Positions 1-9,746 of a DNA stretch of 64,000 nt are shown here, piece by piece. This stretch comes from Saccharina japonica (taxonomy: Eukaryota; Sar; Phaeophyceae; Laminariales; Laminariaceae): NCBI GenBank assembly GCA_008828725.1, contig MEHQ01000963.1, positions 62,001-126,000 on the forward strand, in the 5' to 3' direction. Under the pieces are notes generated by a model. That model saw nothing but the letters and a program-made list of their open reading frames with translations, was not told the origin of the DNA and did not search any database. How positions within the stretch are numbered: position 1 is the stretch's first letter; each line of letters begins with the position of its first letter. Position numbers and translations under genes: made by a program.

Positions 1-39
1 CTTGTATCCACTTGGTCGCCAGCATTGTACCATATGGAA

Positions 40-565
40 CGACACGTCCGAGGAGGGGGGGGGTGTATTCATTGGCCACATGTCATGCGTGACCGTGGTC
101 GTATGGTAAAAGACCCTCGCTTCCATGCAATGCCGGGACGTGGCACGTCGGGCTTTAACCGACCAGTCAAACATTGCTTGCACCAAGCGCGAAGCGCCTT
201 GAAGTGTTGGGCGAGCCACATGAAGGGTGAGCTGCATCCTACAAAGAAACACCCGTGGGGCGGACTTTCTTTCCTATGGATGACAGCGTCGAGTAAACGT
301 ATTCGTGTTATGCTCCTAGAGACAGCAATGGGTATTCTCGTATGTAGATGCCTCGTGAGCGCCTTACCTTATACACACTACTGTACATGATGCCATAATT
401 GCCTTGTGCGGAGTAAAGGGTCCCCACCCCGCACAAAATGGTATAACTCGACCGCCAGCCATTGTGACCGTCCAAAACAAAAGGCGGTACCCTGGCTGTC
501 TAACTCCCGCAACGACTGGGGCGTTTTACAGCGTCGTTGCCAACCGGGTAGGCCAATAAAAAAAA
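40..565 (-). repeat. Dispersed repeat, longest copy, poly-G at one end
   Basis: A G run near 50-62 is followed by about 500 bp that matches 46905-47395 almost along its whole length, and in part 28395-28680 and 49420-49650 (opposite orientation). Shared landmarks are an ATGCCGGGACG box, a GGGTGAGCTGCATCCT box and a terminal CGTC/CGTTGCCAACCG box. Read on the minus strand, the family has a constant end followed by poly-C and a variable other end, which looks like retroposition with 5' truncation. No coding capacity is evident. Confidence 0.7.
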
Positions 566-579
566 CTTCTTGTTGTGCC

Positions 580-935
580 TAGGCGGGTATTTGACGGGGG
601 CAAGCGTTGTGGCAGTCGCCGCGTTTTAACGAGGCGAGTTTGGTAGCTGCCCCGGTGTTTAACAAAAACGACTTATAACCGCCACATGTCACACGGTTGA
701 ACAGAAGCAACATATTTGTAACCGTAGCCGTGTTTGAAAGCAGAAATTAAAGTAGGTGTCGCCGAGTTTGACGCAGGCGATTCGAAACCACCAACCCTCA
801 ACTGTGTTTAACGGAAGCGGGTTTTGTAGCCGTAACGGTGTTTAGCCGAAGGAGGGGTGTGTAACCGCCGCGGTGTTCCACGAAGGGCGGTTTTCGCAGC
901 AATTACGGTGTTTCACGGAGGCATTTTTTTTTGTC
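580..935. repeat. Degenerate minisatellite, unit about 40 bp
   Basis: The motif CGGTGTTTAACGGAAGCGG recurs with variation (for example near 640-680, 730-770, 805-850 and 865-925), always as GTGTTT(A/G)AC followed by a GTAACCGC-like box. The copies are strongly diverged. It lies between the dispersed repeat and the last kinase exon visible. Confidence 0.55.
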
Positions 936-1138
936 TCCGTCACATTCCTAAACACACGAGGGATACACTCTCTGCCTTTCCGGCAGGAAACCGACGCTGG
1001 AGAAAGCGAGCCGAGGGTTCAGTCGTCGGCTGAAGTCTACTACGCAGAAAAAGCACGCCCTCGGAAAGCATCGGCCGTACTTCGCAACGAGAATCCCCGC
1101 CGTTCAAGCAGGGAGAAGGCCGGGTACCGCTTGCCCAC

Positions 1139-1211
1139 CTCAAGCATCCGAAAGATGAGCGGGTCCCGATTCCCTGTGTCCATATCCAGGGCGTGTAGCT
1201 CGGCCATTTGC
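1139..1211 (-). CDS. Choline/ethanolamine kinase exon 4
   Basis: Encodes QMAELHALD followed by DPLIFRMLE. The acceptor is ACAAAG| and the first base completes the Arg codon split by exon 3. The donor GAG|GTGGGC is the likeliest end, but reading stays open to about 1040, so the 3' boundary is tentative. Confidence 0.6.
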
Positions 1212-4200
1212 CTTTGTTCGACGAGGGAAGATGGGGGACGGGGGGGGGGGATACAGCCAGAAAAAACGGAAGGAAAAAACAAAAACAAAAAAAGCAAGCA
1301 ACAGGCAAGGCGACAGACAAAAAGAGATGGTGAAAAACTAAAGTGAGGTCCAAATATGACGAAGGACAAGCGCGACAACCGGAACGATGTATAACCGTAA
1401 GAGAGTAAGAAAAGAAGCCGAAAATACTCCTGAGGGGTGAATTACGGCAAGCATAACAAGAGAGGGCACAGATCCCCGTGCCGCCACCACTCGCAGCCCG
1501 GCTAGACCGAAACCGAGAAGCACTCACTGGGCGTTCCAAAATTCGGCGTTCGCCCGTCCGCCCGTCAGTCCATCGGAACGACTAAAAAAGGACGCGGCAG
1601 GGGAATAAACAATAGTCTCGTGTAGAGTACTCCAGAACAAGACGAAGGGCGGGGGACTGAGGCCGAACCGTGTAAGTCGACCGCCCATTCGCTCTACGCA
1701 ACTTGCCAAGCGCTTGACCGTTCACCCGCCGTCCCAAATCCCTGACACAACCGCGGAGCAAGCCGCAGCCACCACCTTTGCATCTGCTCTATGACTCCCC
1801 CACCCTACCCCACTGCACCGCACCGTGTTCCAATGGAGCCCACCCTACACCACCCCACCCCACCCCACCCAACCCCACCCAACCTCGCTCCCCGACACAC
1901 CTCGCACGCCCTAAAGGCTCTGCTCAAGCCCACAATGCCGGGGGCACGGAAGGACGGGAAAACGTTTGACCGACTCGCTGTACACACAAAAACAATACAC
2001 ACGACTCACGACCGCCACACCCGATAACACCTGCCGCGGAATGCACTCAACTCATCCACCTGGGCGCAAAGTTCAACCTGTATCGAGTGTTCCGAGTTGA
2101 CTTTTACGTCAGCAGCTGATTCAATATTACTTCCAGAATACCTATATATCTGGTACGACAAAAAAAAAAGGCTGTCGTAGGTTAGACTTACCTGGCGACG
2201 AGGTCAGAGATCAGCGGCCGATGCATATCTTCCGCGTCGAGCGCCTGGGCCAATTGAAGCAGACGAGAACAAAACACGCGCAGGACATGGCGAGGAAGAG
2301 CACGGGAGCGCAGTCTTACACTTCTGTACATTTGCACCCACGGTCCGGGGCGGGAATTATACTTGAAATTAGAGTTGTTAATGGATCACTGTTAAGGCAG
2401 TAAAGTAGTCAAAACAGTCCCGAAATAAACCATTTTTTTCTTGGTGAGGCCAGGCCGGTCCCATACTCGAGAGTGTGTCTGTCCACCAAACGCGGCCTCG
2501 CGTAGCCGGAAACATTGACACCATAAAAAAACCCAACTTACCTTTCCCTCGAGAAACTCTTCGACGCGCCCGTCCTCGAGCGTCGCCAACAGGGCCGGCC
2601 CGAATCCGAGCTCGCCGAGGAGCTTGAACACCTTCAACTCGTTCTCTCTGCTGAAGAACATCTTCCTTGCCAAGAGAGGGCATAGGCACAGCGGTGGCAT
2701 GCAGTCACGATCACGGTCACGGGCAAGGTACGCCACGGGAAGAACGAGAACAACGAGGAAACAAGAATATTATCGGTGCCGTCAGGAGAGAGGCGTCGAA
2801 GGGGAAGGCACTTATTGTGAAAGGACCCGGCTGAAGCGAGAGAAAGCGTCACAGCAGGTGCAGTCTTCGTGAATAAACGCCGCTGGCGCCACCACGCGGG
2901 CTTACGTGGGGAAAACAAAACAGAACTAACCCCAGCTGAGCTGAGCAGAGCAGAGCTGAGCCGAGCAGAGCAGAGCAGAGCTGAGCAGAGCAGAGCTGAG
3001 CAGAGCAGAGCTGAGCAGAGCAGAGCTGATCAGAGCAGAACTGAGCAGGGTCGAACCGAAAACCGGACCGGACCGTACCTCACACGTACTGCACCTCACC
3101 GCACCGCACCGCACCGACCCGATCCTATCCTATCCTATCCTATCCTATCCGAACCGAACCGAACCGAACCGAACCGAACCGAACCGAACCGAACCGAACC
3201 GAACCGAACCGAACCGAACCGAACCGAACCGAACCGAACTAAAATAAACTAAGCCACATCTTGGCGACGGCGTGTGCACTGGTCTGCTTGTACTCGAGGG
3301 GAGGATGAGAGGCACCGAAATTAAACGAAGGGAAAGAGGGAAGCAAAGGACAAGCAGACGGACAGACCGCTGCCGCAAGCCGAGATACAGCGGGGGGGCG
3401 GAAGGGCCGGCGGTCGGTGGCCTCGAAGGCGAGGGAGGTCAAGAGGGACGGTCGGGAATATAAAAAAAACTGTTGTGCTCTAGTCGCTACAGCTGCGATG
3501 AATGATGGAAACCGCTTCGTCGTGCTTCGTCGCGGAGAGGTAACGCGGGGGTAATTCATCTCCAATAGAGAAAGCAAGCTGGACCACTCAAAACATATGA
3601 TAACAGTAGATAGCGGAGTAGTTACTATCGAACAGGGAGCCAGAAATCGTCGTGAGAAAGACGGAGGCCTTCCCTCGAACACAGTTGGACTGTCGAGGCC
3701 ACGGGTGAGTACTGCCATCCCGGCGTGTTTCACTACAAGGAAAAGCATCGCTCGGACATGTACACAGGCCACCTTCAAATGCAGAGAACAAAACGACAAC
3801 GCCGCGCACATTTCATGAGCTACGGACCCGCCCCGGAAAAGGCACCACTTAGCAGTGCTTCCAACCTGGTCTCTCCTCCCCACCCTGCCCTACTCCCCAC
3901 CCACTCCCCCCCACACCCGAACTCACCCCACCGCACGACATTCCCCTTCATCTCCCCCCTCCCCAATTCTCCCGCATTCCACGTCCCTACCCTGCCAACC
4001 CCGATTCCTCAGTTATCACCTCTGTCCCCTGACCGTAGCTCCGGAGAAGCACCGTACTGTTCTCACCACCAGGCTTGGAGCACCTAAACACCGCGTTCGT
4101 CATGCCTCCGGTGAGAGCCTTCATGGCGAAGCTGTCCTCGACGCCCTCCCACCCAGGCGTCGTCGCACGCAGGGCGCTATTGATGAAACATACGGCGAGA

Positions 4201-4271
4201 GCGAACGCGCGATCGCGACATACACCAGCGATTAGCGGCTGAAGACTTGCGGCTGCGTAGCGAGCAGTCAT
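1139..4271 (-). CDS. Choline/ethanolamine kinase, 5' part (partial gene, minus strand)
   Basis: Four minus-strand exons are supported: 4020-4271, 2542-2661, 2192-2244 and 1139-1211 (166 codons, phases agree). The reading starts with a hydrophobic stretch, then carries the N-lobe signature of the choline/ethanolamine kinase family: LTGGMTNAVFRC (nucleotide-binding region), SYGQGTE at the first exon end, then SRENELKVFKLLGELGFGP, a GRVEEFLEG box, an EDMHRPLISDLVAR helix and QMAELHALD. Family members phosphorylate choline or ethanolamine with ATP, the first step of the Kennedy pathway for phosphatidylcholine and phosphatidylethanolamine; which substrate is used cannot be told. The catalytic loop (HGDL...N) and DFE-type motif are not in the window, so the 3' exons should lie beyond the left edge. 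The start codon at 4271 is a choice; the frame stays open upstream to 4508. The gene is divergent from the UGP-PGM gene, over 11 kb away. Confidence 0.75.
1838..1895. repeat. CACCC-type microsatellite
   Basis: An imperfect run of CACCC and CCCAA units in the third intron of the kinase gene. Confidence 0.6.
2192..2244 (-). CDS. Choline/ethanolamine kinase exon 3
   Basis: A 53-nt exon bounded by a TTGGCCCAG| acceptor and a |GTAAGT donor. It encodes ALDAEDMHRPLISDLVA plus two bases, matching the helix after the EEFLEG box in the family. It is too short to appear as an open reading frame of its own. Confidence 0.7.
2542..2661 (-). CDS. Choline/ethanolamine kinase exon 2
   Basis: Forty codons in phase 0 with acceptor ...GGAAG| and donor AAG|GTAAGT. 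It encodes SRENELKVFKLLGELGFGP and ends in GRVEEFLEGK, the hinge between the lobes in this family. The intron before it (2662-4019) holds pentanucleotide satellites. Confidence 0.8.
2932..3240. repeat. Compound pentanucleotide satellite (GAGCA / TATCC / GAACC)
   Basis: Three adjoining pentamer arrays: GAGCA-type units (2938-3050, some as GAGCT), five TATCC units (3124-3150) and about eighteen near-perfect GAACC/CCGAA units (3150-3238). They sit in the first intron of the choline/ethanolamine kinase gene and create spurious long reading frames on both strands. Confidence 0.9.
4020..4271 (-). CDS. Choline/ethanolamine kinase exon 1 (start uncertain)
   Basis: Encodes a short leader, then WEGVEDSFAMKALTGGMTNA and LLRSYGQGTE. 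The donor on the minus strand reads GAG|GTGATA. The first in-frame ATG that keeps the kinase core ends at 4271; a longer reading to 4508 is open but unlike the family. Confidence 0.7.
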
Positions 4272-4774
4272 GAGATCGACTATTACGTAGTCACGCTGTT
4301 CAAATGCCCAAGTCCGCACCAAAAACGAGAAAGAAACCACAATCGAATCAATCAACATATATTGTTTCCAGCCCACCTGGAAACATTTCATCACGGGTTT
4401 CAAGAGTCTACAGGCGTCCACACTAATCGAACTAGTACAGTGTAGGCCTTGATTCCAAAGGTGGAGACTACAGCTTCCATATGGTGGTGGTTTCATGCCC
4501 AAACACAAAGTAGTATGGAGGAGAGCGGGATGACAAGGCCCCGAATATATCGTAAAATTTGAACGGAGGTACTCCTATATCGGAAGTTAAAAAACAGTCG
4601 AAATAGGCCAGACCTCGGAATTTCAAGGTTTCCATAGGAATTCCGTTTTCCGCGCTTTTTCGGGGGTTGGGGGTGCCAGGGGCACCTCCACTCATTTTTT
4701 TACGACAGAATATTGTCAAGAGTGGACTGGACCCGACGACCACGGAAAGCATCGTCCTACTCTAATTCCAAGTA

Positions 4775-5280
4775 AGTGTGTCTCCGAACTAAGGGTGTAG
4801 CTGTAAAGGGGGAAATAAACCCTTTCAGCATTGAAATCATGTTATTACTCTATTTCCATATTATTTTTTCCCCCGACACTTGGGTGCAGTTGTAAAGGGG
4901 AGAATAACCCCATTTCACCACTGCAAGCACGATCGTACTCTAATACTCGTATCAAGTAAGCTGTCCCCGAAACATGTGTGCAGCTAGTTGTGCAGGGGCC
5001 AGCCCTTTCCCCGCCACGGCAAGCATCGCCCTACTCAACGTTTCCAAGGGAACGTGTCTCCGAACAAAAGGGTGTACGTAGCTGTAGAGGGATACGTAAA
5101 CTCTCTCGCCATCGCAAGCATGCCCCTGCTCTAAACCCAAGTGATTTATCCCCCGACACTTTGGGTACAGTTTGTGTAGAGGCAAATCATCTCACCACTG
5201 CAATAATCAATCTACTCTTGTTAACAATTCCAAGTGAATTGGCCCCGAAAGTTGGGGTGCAGCTGTAAAGAGGCTACTGT
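4775..5280 (+). repeat. Tandem array of about 90-bp units, six copies
   Basis: A core of the form CCCCGAAA-x-TTGGGTGCAGCTGTAAAGGGG recurs near 4780, 4872, 4961, 5060, 5152 and 5241, spaced 89-99 bp. Each unit also has a GCAAGCAT-like box and a CTACTCTAA-like box. The copies are diverged. Related cores occur at 18358, 18499, 18570 and 51047. Confidence 0.75.
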
Positions 5281-7940
5281 AAGGGCCAAGCGGGGTTGCT
5301 GGGTGGGTCTCTTCGAGCGAGCCCGACCTCTGGCTGATAGCGCGCGAAAATCGCCGTAAACTAACAAAAAAAAAAAAAAACACTAGATAGGAGTCCGTGA
5401 AAATATACGAAGTACACTACAGCACAGGATACCTAGTAAGAAACAGGCCAATGAAAAAATAAGGCTGAGATTTAGAATACAAGAAATTCGGGAGTCGTTA
5501 TCTTGACATCAGTGTAGAAATCACCCTCTCTCGAATAAGAAATCCAGCCTGGACCAGGTTTCCTGTTTCTTATTTGGTGTCCTGTACTGTATAATAGGGT
5601 AAAATACTCACTTGATACTTACTGTAGATACTTTCATTCGTAATGTTGTATGACGGGGGGCAGGGGGTTGGTTTGGGGAGGCGAGAGTTTGGGGTAATAC
5701 GAAGCTAGTTGCGACTTTCGGGGACGTGCAATCAGCTCTACGCCCGGGCATTGCAGCAAAACATATCAGCAGAGGGTCATGTCAACAATGATCGGGAATA
5801 ACAAACGTACGGCGCTGGGCCGTGGAAAAACAACAGGGGGAGGAGGGATGGCGGTGGCGTGCTTTCTTCGCGCACACTCGGCGTAGAGGGGGCGAAGCGG
5901 GCTGCACTAATGAAATGTAGACCCTGATGCTAATGTTAACGGTGATGTTGAACAGAACGTCGGTGGCAGCCCGTTGAAAGCTGCACTCATTTTTCGGGTT
6001 CAAACCAATTGGAACTAGGTATAAGTACGACATGGTTGTGCTCATATAAAAAGAAAGCTAACGCGAATACGAAGTCCGTTGATTTTGATGCGGTGGTTTA
6101 GATGTGGTACATGCCTCAGCCCTGAAGCAACCACACGTAGCTGTCAGCGGTAACCATCACCGGTAAAGCTAGTGAACGCATCCACAGGCTACCAGTCACC
6201 CCTTCGTCTGAGTTAGTTAGCTAACCGACGCGTTGAGGGTGCCTATGCCGCATGGTAACAATGATATATGCCAGTCTATGATACCCGACACGTCGGTAGG
6301 ACAGCTGTTGTATTTGTAGTTGTATTCTACAGCAGCTGTGCGAAAAGCCCCTGCTGTAGCATTAAGTACCAACTGTATCGCCAGGTATACAGCAGTATTT
6401 AGGTCTCGTGCAGAGTGTGGATCTATAGCTGTGCCAGGTGAGTTTATATTATTTCCTTGCAAAATTCAAAGCAGAATTACAGCGGGGTCACGCGAATCGT
6501 TCCGGGACACACCAAGAACAAAAGGCTCAAACCAAAACCTTCCGCTGTCGTAACTGCTCCATAATGCCAACGACAAGTGTTGATGCCAGTGACCATGCTA
6601 TTGCCAATGCAACTGTGAAAGCATACTGTATCATAGGTCAATGCTCATATTCAGTGACGTCCACACGCCCAGCCAATCACGGTTTGGGGACCCACTCCCC
6701 GCTTTCGAGGACAGACCAGTACCAAACAACCTATAGGCCATATATATAGCTCGTGTGGTGGCATCTTGGATACGCCCGTAAAGAAGCCGATACCGGCACA
6801 CTTTACAGCTACAGGTGTAGCTTCGTCGCATCAATTTCGCAAGACCGAGCAGCACCGCAGCACAGCTGGCCACCCACTGGACATCAGTTGACGGTAAAAC
6901 AACAGCACGGCACGACAATTACATCTGCTGCAGCTCTCGCTTTCTGTTTCCGCATCTCTAACGCTAAGCGTCTCTATGGATATCGTGTCGTGCACAAGGT
7001 AGAGAAAACCCCGAGCTGGGGGATGAACGAAAAGGCGTAGGAAAACGTCAGATGATGGCACGTATACATCATGGACAGACACACCTCTTCCGTTCCGGTA
7101 TTAACCCTTTCAGAACTACGCCCACGTTTCGTGGGACGAACTACTTGGACTAGAGTCGGACCTTTTTCGCAAAAGCAATTGGGAAACATACAGAAACGCG
7201 CGCGTGGACGACGGGGGATTCGACGCAACCAAAACAACGAACCGGCTCGCAGAAAATTGGTCGACTATCATCGCACTCCACTCCACTCCACCCCTCTTTG
7301 TCGAGTCCAGCATACGCACGCGTATCAATAAAAAAAACAGCAACAAGCATTCATATAGAGTAGCTTTTATCTATCTAGATCCGCTTGTCTATCTAGCCCA
7401 GGAGGAATACACTAATACCGTATTTTCGCGACTGCGATGCCTATGGCTCCGTGGACACCGCACATCACCGGAGATCGACGCGAAGGCGCAAACCCCTACC
7501 GTGCGTGGGACGTGGAAAGTCTGTGGATCAAGCGCGCGCTGTGCCTGACGCAGCACCGCCCCCAACCCAACCCCACCACCAAAAACCTTACCCTGTCAGA
7601 TGATACCCTACAACACAAAACATATGTTAGATCAAACACTCCACCCGGTGGGATGAATCTCCGAGCCGACTTTCTCCGCAAGTAAGGGGAGCACACACAA
7701 CCGAAAAAAGTGGCTTCGAAAAGAGGTCGTCGATGTATCTCCCTAGAAGCCATCGCTCGGCATTTGCACTCTCCCCGTTGTCAGTAAAATCGCCTTGGAA
7801 ATTAGGTCCGAGGGAGGAAAGTGTTATCGTATCACACTGTGTGATGCGGCATGTGCGTCCGGGCAAAGGAGGTCGGCGACAAAAAAGGCGCCCATGCTTT
7901 TGCCGGTAAGCTCATTCTTACACGCGGCTGAATAATAATA
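5281..7940. other. No gene recognised
   Basis: I find no conserved protein segment here. Open frames (for example 5782-6045 minus and 6217-6462 minus) are short, lack family motifs and have no supporting neighbours with matching splice phase. The sequence is AT-richer than the exonic regions and includes an A17 run near 5367. Confidence 0.5.
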
Positions 7941-8135
7941 AAAAAAACGTTATAGTGGAGTTTGCAGCACCTCCGAACCCCACGCTTGCGATTGTGGCTT
8001 GGCACAGGGCGCGAGTGGGGGTTAGGACCGAAATAAAAACAAAAAAAACGTTATAGTGGAGTTTGCAGCACCTCCGAATCCCACGCTTGCGATTGCGGCT
8101 TGGTACAGGGCACGAGTGGGGGCTAGGGCGAGCGA
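7940..8135 (+). repeat. Direct tandem duplication, unit 101 bp, two copies
   Basis: The block beginning AAAAAAACGTTATAGTGGAG starts at 7941 and recurs at 8042. The copies differ at only a few positions, for example in the boxes before GGCACAGGGC and GTACAGGGC, so the duplication is fairly recent. Confidence 0.85.
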
Positions 8136-8754
8136 GAGGGTGACCATACAAAATACAATGAAGAGAATGTTTTCGCATGTCCCGTCGTGTAACAGCTCGC
8201 ACCGCGCCTAGTCGCCTGGCCACCTCGCACCTCGAGCGTGGTCGCCTGACCACCAGGCCACGTCACATCTTGGCCCCCCTCGCGTGCAACCGCAGTCACG
8301 CTTTGAGCTCATGTGTTCGTGCCACGGTGCTTTTGTGTTCATGTGTTCGAGGATGGCAAATGGACTTATCTCACGAATAACGGTGCAAGTGATTTTGCTT
8401 TGGGAATACGGCTGCGAATCCATTAATGAAGGTTGACCTAGTGATGTGAGAAACTTCATGTTTAGTACAAGGGGGGCTTCGCCACGGCGGGATGACGCCC
8501 GCCTGCGGCTACGCGCAATGCCCGTAACGGCGAGGAGTAGTCTACTGAGGTAGATTAATAGCTAAGCTTAGGGTGAACAAAGCGACTCCGTACTGCCAAG
8601 GGGTGTACAGCAGTAGTACAGGACACCTAATGAGAAACACTCACAAACGGAGGCTACGTAGGTTTCTTATTTACATGAGAGGAGAGGATGCGTTTCATAC
8701 TAACTTCAACATAACGGCTCCCGAATTTTTTATTCCTTATAAATATCACCCTGT

Positions 8755-9300
8755 GGTACTGAGGTATTATGATACGTACGTATGTACGTACGTACGTGTA
8801 TATCAGCAGTAAGCTATACAAATCCGTACGTGTATCAGCGGTAAGTAGTTCGTAAAAACCAGCATCGAGCATAAAAACATAATCAATCTTGGATCTTGCA
8901 TGTAGCCCACGGGACAACTATAAATGCAATACAAGTACGAGTATACGTATATCGGTAATGAATTCGGAACCACTTTTTTCGAAAAAAAGCAAGTTCTCGA
9001 CCATCACCGTGCTTTCATTGGGAAAGTTGGAGTGTCCATCGCTCGCATACGAACAGAAACAACAAACACCAGTATTAATAGTATCAAAGTATCACACTGG
9101 TGTACCACGCACGTATGAACCCATGGTACACAGGTCTGTTTCTGCTGTGGTTTTGTTACTACTACTGTATCATACGTGCGTACGTACACATACGTGTATA
9201 TCAACAGTACAGTAGTAGTGCGTGGTCTTATAAAAATCCGGGTTCGTCGTCGACTTAAAAAAACGGAATCTTTGATTATGCATGTAGCTGTGTGTAAAAA
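8755..9300. repeat. GTAC-rich region with degenerate duplicate blocks
   Basis: TACGTACGTACGTGTATATCA near 8775-8810 and a related block at 9168-9210 are each followed by similar sequence leading to a GCATGTAGC box (8898 and 9279). This suggests an old direct duplication with unit about 400 bp. Confidence 0.4.
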
Positions 9301-9340
9301 CAAAAGAGCGTGTGTGTTTCGTATGTGCGCTCTTCATCAC

Positions 9341-9746
9341 CATGTTCTTGGTAAACGTTGCTGCAGCGCCCACCGCCCGCATGTTCACGCCCGCGAGCGC
9401 ACGCGAGGCCCTGCCCGGTACTATATCCAGGCCGACGGGCACGTAAACCGATAAATTCTCCCGACACGCTCCTGAGAAGCGCATACGGTAGATATTTTTG
9501 GGGTCTCGTAAGGTCCAAAACAGATAATCATCCCGCACGGGACTGTCAGAAAAAAAACGACGTGCGTTCGATGGCGAGCCTGTGACAAATAGGCAATAAA
9601 TCCTCAAAGAAACGTACCCCCGTGGGCCTCGTGTAGCGCAAGGCCGAGGCCACCCTTTGCAGAGTAAGCAGAGCAGGGATCGTCGAGCACGATGAGCGAG
9701 TTGCGTGCCGCCGAGTGAACCTCATCGCGAGATATCGCGAAATAGG
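9341..9746 (-). pseudogene. Two-exon fragment, faintly like the C-terminal ATPase end of MutS proteins
   Basis: Two minus-strand exons join in phase: about 9618-9746 and 9341-9579, with intron GTACGT...TGTCACAG between them. The first reads NSLIVLDDPCSAYSAKGGLG, then LALHEAHG. This resembles the Walker B and following segment of MutS-type ATPases, where NSL(V/I)(L/I)LDE is followed by a GTS box and GLALA, but the usual Glu is Asp and the GTS box is absent. The second has a GACRENLS segment and GLDIVPGRASRAL, reminiscent of the PGAC...S...GLP...RA end of the family. I see no Walker A exon nearby. It could be a decayed MutS-like gene, a diverged gene, or chance; only the splice and frame agreement is directly seen. 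Confidence 0.3.

Noticed and set aside
25..390. A 121-codon ORF at the left edge
   Set aside because: It lies within the dispersed repeat, and the other copies do not keep the frame.
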